64,000 nt of DNA from Haliclystus octoradiatus (GCA_916610825.1 OU744446.1:27480445-27544444); one strand, 5' to 3'. Positions 12,529-23,999 are shown, counted from the stretch's first letter. The notes: a model not told the origin generated them from the sequence alone. A program made the numbers and translations.

Positions 12529-12673
12529 TGTCATAAAAATAAACAACCTTTCTCATCTATAGGCTTTAATCAACTCAAACGACAAAATCAATAACCATGA
12601 CATTGACTGCTATGGCTAGGAAGTCTTTCAACAATAGCTATTGAAAATTAAACAATACAACAACATTACAACA
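12529..12673 (-). repeat. 3' LTR of gypsy element 1
   Basis: 145 bp, TG...CA ends, repeated at 17381-17523. It is bordered outside by CAGGA and inside by the polypurine tract, which fixes it as the 3' LTR of the minus-strand element. Confidence 0.9.
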
Positions 12674-12757
12674 TTCTACCCTCCTAGAATATAGATTATC
12701 ATAAATAAACTTTAACTAATCATGCTTTATAGAAATCTGTATTTTGTCTGTTACGTG

Positions 12758-13727
12758 CACAGATTATAACGACCAGATACGGCACTGAAAGTCGAATTCA
12801 TTGTATTTTCGAATTTAATTGTTCTCGGCGGCCATTATGTTTGCTGCTCCTCGACGACCTGGCTGCAGTTACGCGCTAAAATCGCAATGGAAAAGCACGA
12901 TAAATTTGCACTTATTATATAGGCAAATTACACGTTTCTTTTGCGCCCAATTTTCATGCTAAAGGAAAATAACAGGAAAGTATATCTTCTATTTTGAGAT
13001 GATCGTTTGATAATGGTATATTGTGTCTGGAAGACCATATTTTATTAACAAAATCATTGATTTTACCGAAGAGAAAAACTGGCTATAAATTATGAATCAA
13101 GCAGTTTTTGATGAATAAAATTTACAATTACATTGCAAATTATATTTCGTAATATGATTTCATTAATTTATCGAATATATGTGGCTCTTTATACGATTTT
13201 TCCCAGTTTGAAGAGCCGTGATTTTTGGCGTGCGTGTGATCGTATTCGATCGAAAATAGTGGCAAAAACGTAAGCAGTAATTTCCATAAAAATCCACTCC
13301 AAATAGCCTATTCTTTGACTGTGATTGCGTTATTCCATATCACCAAGCATCAGTGCATATTATTTTACAGTTTGGAATGAAATTTATGTGATAAACTATA
13401 AATATTGTCGTCCTTTCTTCATTTCAACCGTAGACTTTTTAGGTTTTCGAATTTATGGCATTTTAAATAAATTTGCTAATACCAAAATTATGATTTTGAA
13501 TTTTACATATAGCGTATCATCCATCCACTTGCATTGAGTAGCTTGAGAAAGGCTGAATTCAGCTTAAAAAGTGAATTATTTTAAGTATCATTTTGTCGAT
13601 AAATCCCTAAAATCGTAATGGACAACGATGAAATGCGTCAAAATATGGGCAACTAACATAATGGCCGTTATTTGACCAATCACAATTTTCGAACGTTCAG
13701 TGCCGTATCTGGTCGTTATAATCTGTG
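12758..13727. mobile_element. hAT-like MITE inserted at gypsy pol 3' end
   Basis: 970 bp with perfect 32-bp terminal inverted repeats starting CACAGATTATAACGACCAGA and a perfect 8-bp target duplication GTTACGTG (12750-12757 and 13728-13735). No transposase is encoded. It splits the integrase C-terminus: the minus-strand frame enters the MITE end and stops after three codons. The same frame continues on the other side for a few codons before a natural stop near 12727. The terminal CAYAGATTATA is shared with the hAT-like elements at 911 and 39359. Confidence 0.9.
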
Positions 13728-15140
13728 GTTACGTGTAGAACGCCGTAAAGTAATGTCACCTGATGTTAAATCCCCTGGTGGTAGATCAGTATTAAATGCA
13801 TCAGCTGATGTTCCTAAAATATCAACAGGACTTTTCATATTATCGCATAAATTAGAACTTGGATAATTTCCTATACATTCGGTGTCTTCTGAATGTTCTC
13901 TTGGTGTTGGAATACAAATATTAGTATCCAGTTGCTGCATTGTATCAGTAAGCACAGGACAAGGAGGGCAAGGCGCTAAGTCTCTAAGTGATACTGTTGA
14001 CTCTCTGCCCATGGGATAACGAATGCGGGCATAGGAAGGATTTGCATCCAATAATTGTACTTCATCGACAAGAGGATCGTTTTTACTGTGTCGAACAAAT
14101 CGCCTAACCATGATTGGACCAGGTGTTAGTAGCCATGTAGGTAATGAGTTTCCCGATCCAGAACGCCTATTGAAATTGAAGAAGCGTTCGTGAGGTGTCT
14201 CGTTTGTGGCTGTCGAAAGTAAAGATCTAATGGAATGAAGAGCATCGGGTAGTAGTTGTTCCCAAACTCCCTTGTTCATGTTCTTTTCCTTTAGTTCCAA
14301 TCGCACTGTTTGCCAAATTATTCCATTATACCTTTCACATTGGCTGTTACCTTCGGGATGATAAGGTGTTGTGGCACTACAAGCGACACCATGACTTAAC
14401 AAGTAGTTTCGAACATCTCTCGACAGAAACGATTTACCACGATCAGAGTGAACAAAACCTGGCATACCACATAATGAAAATATTGTGTCAAAGCAACGCT
14501 TTACTGTTAATGAAGACATATCTGAACATGCTATTGCAAATGGAAAACGTGAATATTCATCTATGACTGTGAACATATAAGATTTTCTTGAAATATTGTT
14601 TGGTAATGGACCTTTGAAATCGACACTCAATCTTTCCATTGGTTTTGTAGCTTTGATAAGTGTACCTTCAGGTTTCCGATAAAAATGAGGTTTAATTTCA
14701 GCACATATACGACATGAAGCACACACTCTTTTAACTTCGTCAGTTGAGAATGTTAAATTCTTTGACCGAATATATTGCAACATTCTAGTAACTCCTGGGT
14801 GACAGAAACCACAGTGAATACTAACAAGATTTGAATTAGACATTGATGCACAATGAGCTCTTGTAAATGCATCTGGAACCACATTTCTTTTTCCCGGTCG
14901 ATATTTAATAGAATAACTGTAATTTCCAAGCTCTAATCTCCATCCTTGTATTTTATCATTCTTGACTTTGCTGCGCTTTCTGCTGTCAAACATAAATGCA
15001 ACAGATCTTTGGTCTGTAACCAATTCAAACTGGCGACCAGATAAGAGATGTGACCATTTTCGAACAGCTTCGATCACAGCAGTGGCTTCTTTTTCAATTG
15101 CAGGATGATGAAATTCACTACCTTGTAATGTCCTGGTCAT
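13716..15140 (-). pseudogene. Gypsy element 1: RNase H C-terminus and integrase
   Basis: 474 codons. The first 100 residues carry RNase H blocks (LVTDQRSVAFMFD, WRLELGNYSYSIKYRPGKRN, NVVPDAFTR). The HHCC zinc finger follows (HCGFCHPG, CASCRICAEIKP), then the DDE catalytic core: D in LSVDFKGP, D in HSDRGKSF and E in GNSQCERYNG, all present. It would insert the element's cDNA into chromosomal DNA. The last three residues come from the MITE inverted repeat at 13727, so the original C-terminus is displaced. Confidence 0.88.
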
Positions 15141-15155
15141 AAATGCGACTGGTCT

Positions 15156-15990
15156 TCACCTTTGGTTTAATGTAGCAGAAATAGCAGAGTCTGATGCATC
15201 ACATTCTACAACAAAAGGAGCATCATTGTCAATACTCTGCAGTGATGCATCTCCGAGTTCTGATTTCAATAGTGTAAAAGCAGCCAAAGCTTCAGGTTCT
15301 AAAGGGAAAGTAGTAGTTTGAATTAAAGACTTAGCTTTATCAGAAAATTGCGGAATCCATTTTGCGTAATATGCAAACATACCAAGTATACGACGAAGAG
15401 CCTTAATATTACACGGTGGCTCTAGCTCCTGTGATGGTTTTAGACGTTCCGGATCTGGTTGAATAACTTTACAACCAACACGATACCCAAGAATATTCAA
15501 AGTTGATACTGATTTTACAGTTTTCGTATCATTTAAAGTTATATGATACTTCTCGACAGCTTCAAGAGTTTTTGGTACGTTGTAATCATGCTCTTCTTGT
15601 GTACGGCCAGCTACAGTGACATTGTCGACACATGGAAAAATGTCCTTCAAATGTTCAGAATTAACAATATCATCCATAGCTCGTTGAAAAACAGCAACGC
15701 CATTCATAACACCAACAGGAATACGATTAAATTGATACAATTTACCGTTAGCTTCAAAACCAGTATAAGGTTTATCATTTACTTCGATTTCTACTTGATA
15801 ATAAGCACTCTGTCAAATCAAAGAATGAATATAAAGAATACATTGATATATCATTGATCATATCATCAATTCTAGGCATAGGATATGCATCTAATAAAGT
15901 ATACCGATTTATTGTTTGAGAATGATCAATACACATACGTTTCTTATGTTTTTCAGTTTCATCGTTAACTATTACTATTTTAGCCCGTCA
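15156..15990 (-). pseudogene. Gypsy element 1: reverse transcriptase
   Basis: 15156-15740 encodes RT from YQFNRIPVGVMNGVAVFQRA through the thumb and connection (LRRILGMFAYYAKWIPQFS) into RNase H (FVVECDASDSAIS). The catalytic YxDD box reads CVDN, so Tyr and the last Asp are lost. 15741-15990 holds the upstream RT fingers in other frames, broken by frameshifts. Together with the frame break between RT and RNase H, this indicates a non-functional polymerase. Confidence 0.82.
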
Positions 15991-16866
15991 TGGAGAAGTA
16001 CACGGCTCAATTATACGTTCAGATAGCATCTTTGATATTTCTTGATCAATAAATAGCGCAGTGCTACCGAATCTTCGAGACTTAGTGGCAATCGGTTTAC
16101 AATCTTTCATAATGCCGGGAAATAAAGACGGTTTTTTTACATTGGAAGCAGCGAAACTGCAATGCACATCAGATTGGTTTGAATGCACTATAAAATCCGT
16201 CATATAACCACCATATTCAATAATAAGTTTTGAATATTTACGTTTGAATATAACATCCCCGCATAATTGATTTATAACACCAAGACAAATGTTATTATAC
16301 ATAGTACCATTAATTTTAATATCGACATAACAAACACTGAGTTGTTGAGCAGAGAACGATTGTGATGCTAGCTTGATTTTCTTCGGAGACTTTACGATTT
16401 TTATATTGAGTTGTGTAGCAGTATGCCTATTTATAAAACTGTCCGAGCTACCAGAGTCTACTAGTGCAATAATTTTAGTATCATGCAATTCAATCGGTAC
16501 AGTAGAGTCCTTCAATACCTGTGGAATCGATGACTCAATTGCACACAAAGCAGCTGAATGACCTCTATTCTCAGAAGATTTCTTCAAATTTGGTTTCTTA
16601 GAGCGACATACCTTCTTGAAATGACCAATCCTTCCGCAGTTATAACAATCGGCATCTTTCGCTGGACAATTTATGCGTTGATGAAATTTTCCACCACAGA
16701 AGAAACAAGCACGTTTATCGCTTGCTACTGCAAAAGCTGTTGTCGTACTTATCTGAGTATAATCATTTTGTTGTGTGAATATAGATGCAGTCATTTGATT
16801 CGGTGGTGATTCTAAAGGAAAGTTATTGTACGTTTGCGAATTCTTTTGTACTAGATCTAATGTCAT
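15988..16866 (-). pseudogene. Gypsy element 1: nucleocapsid and aspartic protease
   Basis: 292 codons. Two CCHC zinc knuckles lie at residues about 54-90 (CFFCGGKFHQRINC and CYNCGRIGHFKKVC). The retroviral-type aspartic protease LVDSGSSDSFI follows near residue 135, and the C-terminus leads into RT (ERIIEPCTSP). The knuckles package the RNA; the protease would mature the polyprotein. The two-knuckle arrangement resembles the Mag-like gypsy lineage, which is an inference from motif style only. Confidence 0.85.
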
Positions 16867-16971
16867 TGCTTGATCAAACGCTTGGTCAAGTTGTAGTTCT
16901 TTATTTTCTAATAGACGCTGCCGAATTATAGGCGATAGCAGTCCATTAATAAAAGCGTCTCGAACAAGTTC

Positions 16972-17352
16972 TTAGCGGTATACTTCCGAAGTGACTGTTT
17001 TGAAGTCGCAATGCTTACTTAATCGCTGTAGATCTTGTAGAAATTGTTCTAGCGTCTCTGTTGGTTTTTGTTTTCTTGTAGCCAGTTTATGTCGAAAGAA
17101 CATTAAATTTTTCTTTTTGATATATATACTTTCTAGTTTTGCCAAAGCCATTTCATAATTTGTGCAATCTGCGATAAATTCATAGGCTTCTGCCGACACA
17201 TACTTAGTCAAACAGCTAAGTTTATTTGGAGCATTACTACCACACACTTCCATGAAATCGTCAAACGTTTTCCGCCAATGCTTAAAGTCTCTCTCTGCAT
17301 TCGGAGAACTAGGATTGATTACTAGCTTGTCAGGACAAAGAATTCTCTCCAT
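16972..17352 (-). pseudogene. Gypsy element 1: gag N-terminal capsid region
   Basis: 126 codons starting 12 bases after the primer-binding site region (ATG at 17352). It has capsid-like helical text (FKHWRKTFDDFMEVCG, FFRHKLATRKQKPTETLEQF, LQDLQRLSKHC) typical of gypsy gag. A stop at 16971 separates it from the zinc-knuckle frame, although gag text continues across in another frame. Confidence 0.8.
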
Positions 17353-17363
17353 GATAAGTTAAA

Positions 17364-17430
17364 ATTTGAGTTGATTAAAATGTCATAAAAATAAACAACC
17401 TTTCTTATCTAGGCTTTAATCAACTCAAAT
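17364..17430 (-). promoter_or_regulatory. Self-complementary primer-binding site and LTR segment
   Basis: The 16-nt segment at 17364-17379, one base inside the 5' LTR edge where the primer-binding site belongs, is the exact reverse complement of 17415-17430 inside the LTR (ATTTGAGTTGATTAAA). No tRNA-type TGG primer site is seen. This is the arrangement known from Tf1/sushi-type retrotransposons, in which the 5' end of the mRNA folds back to prime its own reverse transcription. The transcription start needed for this, at the ATTTGAG, is inferred. Confidence 0.65.
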
Positions 17431-17523
17431 GACAAAATAAATAACCATGACATTGACTGCTATGGCTAGGAAGTCTTTCAACAATAGCTATTGAATGTTA
17501 AACAATACAACAGTATTACAACA
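17381..17523 (-). repeat. 5' LTR of gypsy element 1
   Basis: 143 bp, TG...CA ends, adjacent to the gag leader. CAGGA target duplication follows at 17524-17528. It differs from the other LTR at seven sites plus a 2-bp indel. Confidence 0.9.
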
Positions 17524-17758
17524 CAGGATATTCATGTAGTGTTGTAACTGTTCGTCGGGTGAAAATTAGTGCTTGTGTTCTACCAGCAGCATAAACTTGT
17601 TGTTTAGATTGATCAGGGGGATATCCCTGATGTGGTTGAGTATTGTATCCTTGCTGATCAGGAGGATGTCCCTGGTGTGGTTGATCATTGTATCCTCGCT
17701 GGGACTGAGAAGGCTGAGGAGGATATGTCTGCATCGGCTGTTGTTCAACGGGTTCCAT

Positions 17759-19480
17759 TTCCTTCTTATGTAGTGTTAACTATAGCAACACTCAATATAT
17801 CCTTTTCTTCTTTTGTTAATTATTCGATCTAATTCTCCTATAAGCAAGAAATAGCATGACGTTTATTGAAGGTTTCCTGCTAATTTTGTAGATCATTTTA
17901 TAATTGCACCTTCGTGTTGAGATGATAGGGTTTATAATAATCAGCAATGCTCATGCTTTTATGAGAATCATAAATTATGTCTTGCTGATTATTAAATCTC
18001 AAAAACATTACAATTACCAAACTTATAATTCCAACTTCAAATTTTGTAGATAATAGTAATCAATGTGAAAAAACTCTATGTTAACTTATCAGGTCCTGAA
18101 TAGATGATAATGATTATGATGATGATGATGAAGTAATCATGATGGATTTACCTCACGGCTCTCGACTACCCAACATAAGTGAGATTACCACAGTAGAGAG
18201 CATGCGAGATCCATTAATATCCGTAAAAGAAAGGGAAAACATCGGAAATATTCCGGAGTTATGATGGATGAGACATCAAGATTGATGCATCAGCTGTTTG
18301 CTCTCTCAGTGGATCACGAACACAAAAAGCACTACCCTCACGCATTGGAATATGAAGGTCATAGTTGAAATATATCATTCAACGGATGTGTTAACTTTAT
18401 AAATAATATTTATCTCAGAGAAGTATGAAATTCTATCTTGGAGAAGATTCAAAGATAGATTATGACAATTTTTATGCTCAACAAATTTCTAACAATTTAA
18501 TCCCTGTATTGCAAGAAATAGAAGTACGAAGAGAGCAATTGGAGATGTCCTTGTAGTGTATTTTAAATCATTATTGTCGCATTCTCGAAAACTTATACAA
18601 CAACTGAGTTGTTTTATGAAAAAAATGGTTGTCTAACATGTGTAAACCAAACTGCAAAGTATTTAGTGATTGATCAACCAACTATTAATCTATATAGAGT
18701 TAATAGAAGATGGGATAGTAGTTACAAATTGGAGGTACATTTAATTTGAATAGTAAAAGTCAAAAATCGTAGGATTCCTACCTTAAATCTCGCTCTTTCC
18801 ACAAAGTAACTGTACTTGCCCCACTGCTGACGATTAACTAGCCTAACATGTCTTCTGTCCAAAGCTGAAAAACCGTGAAATAAAACATTGCATTCCAGCT
18901 AGGTCAGTAGATAGTTCTTAGAAAGTGATTGTAGCGATACAGTGTTTAGCATAGAAGCGAATAGAAGAATCAGTAAAGCAAGGCATTCATGAAAACTATA
19001 AAGCATAAAACGAGGGATTTGAATGCGGTGGTCATGCCGAGGTGGTTATGCCTTAACGGTTCATTCCGTTATTAGCATATTCAAAGCAAAGAAAATGAAC
19101 TAGAGTGTCGTATCATGAAGTCAAATTCAGTCGCCAGTCGTACCAGCAAAGACTCGCATCAAGAGAGTTAAATATAAGTTACTTAAATGTTTCTATATTA
19201 AAGGATTACTATATTGCAGGCTGAATGAACCACTTGTGAAAGATATTTTGCAAGGATCAAGTATAACAACAAGCATATCAGATTAGATAAATGCAATTGA
19301 TCTATGCCAAAGCTCATTAACCCCAATCCATCACCCCATCAAAGTCATGGGATACACTTTTGGTTGAGATCGCTGTACAAACACTTTCAGCGGCTGATCA
19401 ACTGGTTGTCAGCCGCGTACGAGATACGGGAGAAAAACGGCTGGAGCATGGCTTTTCTGTCTACCATTACCATCATTTGG
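17759..19480. other. Upstream region of split LITAF gene, no gene seen
   Basis: AT-rich with a short GAT-rich microsatellite at 18105-18135. It should contain the promoter of the minus-strand LITAF gene, but I can assign no TATA box or exon. A few short open stretches (18140-18360) lack any recognisable domain. Confidence 0.35.
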
Positions 19481-19489
19481 TCTATTTAA

Positions 19490-19990
19490 AAATTAGACAA
19501 CTAGCCTGACCGAGGTGATTATTCATGACGGTAGACAATAAGGGCGAGTTGTCTAATTGTTTTAGTAGAAACTGACTAGTTGTACAAGCCAAACATATCA
19601 AAAGAAACAAATTCCAGCTATTTATTTGCTTCTTGCATATTTAATTTCAATTACAACGGTCAATCAAAGGCACCCATGACGACTGCAGCGTCGTGATTTG
19701 GAGGATGAATTTTCATTTGACTTATTTCAGATTTAATTTTTAAAACAAAGCAGTTCGATTTTAATATTGGCTACATAATACAGTCCCACAAAATAGAAAA
19801 CCTGGGCAAGGTAACTATTGAGTATCTAAAAATATATAAATGTTTGCAGTTTGTAGTATAAAGGTTTGTTGTGTATAAACTTTAGCTGACTAGCGAACTG
19901 ATGAATCTGCAATAAAGTAGCGAGGAAACAATTGTGAGAAGATTGTTAAATAAGATTAAAATTGTGTATACATAGCTTACCATTAAACAA
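19490..19990. repeat. 500-bp dispersed repeat with terminal stem-loop, copy A
   Basis: The same sequence recurs in reverse at 51545-52065. One end contains AATTAGACAACT and, about 70 bp on, AGTTGTCTAATT, which can form a stem. The other end is ATACATAGCTTACCATT. No coding capacity. It is probably a non-autonomous element; its class is not evident. Confidence 0.65.
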
Positions 19991-20279
19991 CTTTATCTCA
20001 TATTTTGCTGCTTGTTTTGTTTTCTTGGGCACGGAATTTACAAGACTCTCGTATAAAATTGATTCAAAAACATTTGCGAATCGCTTGTTTACTTTTTGAA
20101 ATTTGCGAGGGAACTTTCCAGCGTTAACTATGAGAAAATAGTGAACGATTGAGCAACCAATCAAAATTCAGATCATCGAATAATACCCTAGTCGGATTAA
20201 ACTAATCCTGGATAACACGCAGCTAAGAATTGCGATAGCTATACGTCTTAGATCGAAAAATGTTGAACGGAATACCTGC

Positions 20280-20480
20280 AAATGTGGTGCAGGGGCGGAT
20301 GCAGCCGAAAAATTGACTGGTGCAAGAAAGTGGGTGGATTCTGGATGGAGAGGGGCGAAGAGGGGTCAAGCCCGGCACTTCTAGGTGGTATGAGAAACGT
20401 CCCCTCTGGAAATATGTTGAAAATAGAATCCATAGAAGACCTCTTACGCAACTTTCAGGATGCAAATTCAGGCCAACTTG
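20280..20480. repeat. GC-richer hAT-like end fragment
   Basis: Begins near CAGGGGCGGATGCAG at 20291, which resembles a hAT terminus, and is GC-richer than its surroundings. No matching opposite end or target duplication is seen, so this is a tentative old fragment. Open frames here are overlapping shadows on both strands. Confidence 0.3.
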
Positions 20481-20907
20481 AATAATATAGACATCAATAT
20501 AACCCGACAAATTCTCAACTTGGTTTGGTCCTAAACAAATAATGTAGATGGACGTCAAGAAAGATAACATGTGTGCTTGTATTCCAATAACATGTGGGGT
20601 GCATACCGGTGCGAAAAATGCTAGGAATGCTAGATAGAGTACTTTGATTTGTTACTAGTCGAGTACTTTAATTGGAATGATACAGATACGTCATCCGACT
20701 GGTGCGAAATGGAACAAATCTATTGGACGCGCAATTAGACTGGAGTGAAATTATGATCACTGATTAGCAGAAATATGAGAACACGCTGTATATAAGCAGG
20801 TCAATCACGCGATGCTAATAGCAATATCAATGATACTTTCAACTTGACGAACTACGAACAATTTTGACGTAAACTACACAGAACGTTGTCATAACGGCAT
20901 TGTTTTC

Positions 20908-21105
20908 ATCATCATCATCATCATCATCATCATTTATTCAGAACCTTTAAGTTATACAAACTTTTTTTCAAAGGACTGATACATAGCTAAGTTAACAGGA
21001 AAACAGACATTAAGTAAAAAAAAGGTATAAATAACAGGAAAGAGTGGTAAGTATAAAGTATATTAAGAACGTAAGTGCTTCTCAAGGAGACGTTTGAAAG
21101 TAGGC
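20908..21105 (-). mobile_element. LINE 3' end with (ATG)n tail
   Basis: On the minus strand it ends a reading frame (FKRLLEKHLRS, then stop), followed by about 130 bp of 3' UTR, AATAAA and a TGATGATG simple-repeat tail (on the plus strand the CATCATCAT run at 20908-20932). This is a standard L2/CR1-like 3' end. The last 70 bp recur at 38872-38941. Confidence 0.75.
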
Positions 21106-21109
21106 CTGC

Positions 21110-22156
21110 TTTGGACTTCCTTCATTGCAGACGGTCACTCTGGCCTATCAAGTGAACAGTTTTTACCAATAGCAGATAAGTCTGTATATAATACCGCGTT
21201 GCCACTTAGTCATGTAAATGCTGTTGATAGTGACACCCACATACATTGTAATATAGATCATTCAGAATTCTGTTGTGCTATTTCAGCTCAAAAGAATAAT
21301 CGTTTCTCTAACTCAACCCAGCGTACAAACGATCAATACGTTGCCATCACTAGTTACCGCCCCGGGAAAAAACCAGCTGTTTGTAGGTCTCATTTGTTTT
21401 ATGGTCAACTGGCTCGCAGTTGTACGTCCTGGTGTCAATGGTCCGGTCCTAAACCCTCAACACCCAATCGGTTTGGTACACACTCTGCAGTTCAAACTCA
21501 AGCAGGTCAATCTTACAACTTTAATAGTTCTAACACTGTTCCTATTCCAAGTACTACCATTTCATCTTCTCGTCTTGACATGCCAGTATCTAATGTTTCA
21601 CAATTACCCAACCATGGAAACAAGTAGGCCACGTTGGCTCTCAAGCAATCCAACGTGGTCAATTTTTTTATGTTCATGCTAAAATTCCATTTTTACCGCC
21701 AACAGAATTTCTGATTGATTCTGGTTCTGCTGTTTCATTAATCCCTTCATCATTTTCTCGAATTAGTGCTCCTCTTCCAATTAGTTCAATTTCTATCGAT
21801 TCCGCAAAATTAGTTTTTCCATCTTCTTTATCAAACAATATGCGCGATATAATATCTCAATACATTATTTTATTTACACCCTTTAAATTTTCAAAAACTC
21901 CTCCGCACTCCGTTACTCATCGAATAGAGACTAACGGAGAGCCTGTTTATTGTCAACCGCGACGCTTACACCCTCAAAAGCTGGCTGTAGCACGCGCTGA
22001 ATTTAATAAATTATTAGATGCAGGTATTATCAGGCCCTCAAATTCACCATGGGCAAGCCCATTACATCTTGTTCCTAAACTGGAGCCAGGAACCTTTTGC
22101 CCTGTTGGTGATTATCAAGCAGTAAATCGCCAAACAAAACCTGATCATTACCCTTT
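21110..22156 (+). pseudogene. Gypsy element 2: gag C-terminus, protease, RT start
   Basis: The gag Cys/His motif (CRSHLFYGQLARSC) is near 21380. After a frame change, the aspartic protease FLIDSGSAVSLIP appears at about 21713. The RT N-terminus then reads THRIETNGEPVYCQPRRL and LDAGIIRPSNSPWASPLHLV up to QTKPDHYPL, where it is cut at about 22156 by an inserted LINE fragment. Confidence 0.8.
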
Positions 22157-22930
22157 ACTCATTGTAGCCTACTTCTTCTTGGAATTAATCAAACGGATAG
22201 ACTAAAATTAGAAAGAATTCAAGAAAAATCACTAAAACACCTATCACGACCCAATACTGGAAAAGAATATCGTCTTCCATCTCTACACGTCAGAAGAATA
22301 GTAAAATTAACCAATATGATCCACAAAACACTCATAACAGAAACTCCAAAACTTTTACACTCCCTCTTCAAGATATCCAACACTATATATACGTCATCTT
22401 GCTGTCCAAACAAACTCATCCCACCCATTTGCAGAACAACCCTGATGAAATGGTCGATTGTAGCAGTAGGTACTAGAGTCTGGAACTTTATCCCGGAAGT
22501 AATACGTGGGGAAGCAATAAGAACATTCAAAGAGTCAACTCTTGCGTATTTGACATCCCTGGAATGGAAAATAAATTATTGGTTTATGTCAATCAGCTGT
22601 CGATAGTTAGATTATAATGTTATAAATATCAAAAACGCTAGCATTATCGTCATAAATATAATACAATTGGCATAATTATGGAACTGATCTCGTTCAAAAA
22701 ACGAAAAAATATTAATTATAATTATAATGTTAATGAGAAAAAATAAATAAATAAATAAATAAAATAAAATAAAAATAAAAATTATATTATATTATTAATA
22801 CTATTATCCTTATCATTATTTCTACTAATTTACAATATTATAATTAATAACTTACTTTTAAATTCGTATCAATGTATAAACGAGCATTTGCTCATTTTGG
22901 TTACGAATCGAAATAAAATTATACACACAC
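22157..22930 (+). mobile_element. 5'-truncated LINE inserted in gypsy 2 RT
   Basis: Encodes a LINE RT C-terminus (LKLERIQEKSLKHL; CPNKLIPPICRTT; GTRVWNFIPEVIR) in two frames, ending about 22605. AT-rich 3' sequence, AAATAAATAAAT runs and a short CACACAC tail follow. It separates gypsy RT text ending DHYPL from text resuming at about 22931, so it landed within the older gypsy copy. Confidence 0.75.
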
Positions 22931-23881
22931 ACCCAATATTCAACATTGTCAAAGTGAATTGTACAGCTCAAAAATATTTTCTCGTCTTGATCTAACAAAA
23001 GCCTCTCTCCAAATACCCATTCATCCTGATGACGTCGATAAAAATGCCCTTACCACACCCTTCGGATCCTTTGCATATGTTTGTATGCCATTTGGTCTTA
23101 GAAATTCGGCTGCCACTTTTACGCGATTTATCAATGAAGTTTTACATGATGTTACTTGTTTTTCATACATATATAGATGATATTTTGATATTTGGCAGCA
23201 CGCAAGAGGAACACGATAGTCGCCTCAAACAAACTTTAAAACGATTTTCCGAATATGGCTTAAGATTAAATCTTGGCAAATGTGAATTTTCTCAACAACA
23301 TGTCGATTTTATAGGATATCGTGTTTCATCTGAAGGAATCTCCCCAAAACCAAAAAATAAGAGCAATTTACTAAATCTTCCCACTCCCACTGATTATTCT
23401 GCACTTCATCGCACTCTTGGTATTTTTAGTTTTTATCGAAAATTCATTCCTCATTACGCCGACGTTATTCATCCTTTGCAACTTTTACTGAATTCTACTC
23501 AACCTGTTTCGCGCAAAAATTCGCGCTCTCATCCTGTCCATCTGCTTACATTTGGGACTCAACCATCAATCTGCGTTTGATTCTCTTAAGCAAGCAGTAA
23601 ACACTGCGGTTGCTTTGGCGCATCCAAATCCTACAATTTCATCATACTCAATTACAACCAATGCTTCGAATTATTCGGTCAGTGCCGTTTTACATGAACA
23701 CAATGGTCAAACAGCCCCTCTTTCATTCTTTTCCCGCAAACTAACTTCCGCTGAACAAAATTATTCAACTTGTGATCGTGAATTGCTTGCTATTTATGTC
23801 GCTGTTCAACGCTTTCGTCCTATCATTGAAAACACTCATTTAACAATCTTCACAGAACATAAACCAGTTTCAGCACTTTAG
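22931..23881 (+). pseudogene. Gypsy element 2: RT palm and RNase H
   Basis: RT resumes with FSRLDLTKASLQIPI (first catalytic Asp) and FAYVCMPFGLRNSAATF. A frameshift comes just before an intact YIDDILIFG box (about 23170). The thumb follows (GYRVSSEGISP, LGIFSFYRKFIPHYADV). After another shift, RNase H reads TTNASNYSVSAVL, where the usual Asp is Asn, then EQNYSTCDRELLAIY. It stops at 23881. Confidence 0.85.
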
Positions 23882-23999
23882 AAATCAAAACGCAATCCAA
23901 CTAGCTCTCCTCGTCAAGAGCGACACATAAATTTTCTTTCAGAATTTGTTACTGACATTATTTATGTACCAGTGAAAGCAATATTGTTGCCGATACTCT

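Larger units (their letters stand above)
12529..17523 (-). mobile_element. Ty3/gypsy LTR retrotransposon in LITAF exon
   Basis: Two LTRs of 145 and 143 bp begin TGTCATAAAA and end ACAACA, flanked by a perfect 5-bp target duplication, CAGGA (12524-12528 and 17524-17528). Minus-strand order is LTR, gag, nucleocapsid/protease, RT, RNase H, integrase, purine-rich tract (AGGAGGGTAGAA next to 12673), LTR. This is the gypsy order, with integrase last. The LTRs differ at 7 positions plus one 2-bp indel, about 5%, so the insertion is not new. Frames are broken in gag and RT, and a MITE sits near the pol end. I see no envelope frame. Confidence 0.93.
12421..17758 (-). pseudogene. LITAF-domain gene exon split by an LTR retrotransposon
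   Basis: Reading the minus strand, ATG at 17758 opens a Pro/Gln/Gly/Tyr-rich N-terminus (MEPVEQQPMQTYPPQ and two QPHQGxPPDQ repeats). At 17524 the frame runs into a gypsy LTR and stops after two extra codons. Directly beyond the far LTR (12523 to 12421) the same frame resumes with the LITAF domain start: VPCPACHTNIV, then a hydrophobic TLTWLVCCIIFLIG, ending at a good donor (GTGAGT). Removing the element and one CAGGA copy leaves an uninterrupted frame. LITAF proteins bind Zn through two CxxC knuckles around a membrane-embedded helix and act at late endosomes and lysosomes. The layout and splice phase match the intact paralogue at 34537-42943. The exon with the second knuckle was not found. 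The insertion should inactivate this copy. Confidence 0.8.

Noticed and set aside
17516-17758. Independent short Pro/Gln-rich gene
   Set aside because: Its stop lies inside the gypsy LTR, and the frame continues beyond the element as a LITAF domain, so it is half of a split exon.
20905-20935. CATCAT run as a stand-alone microsatellite or His-tract coding region
   Set aside because: The same run with the same following 50 bp recurs at 38872, and it marks the 3' tail of a LINE on the minus strand.
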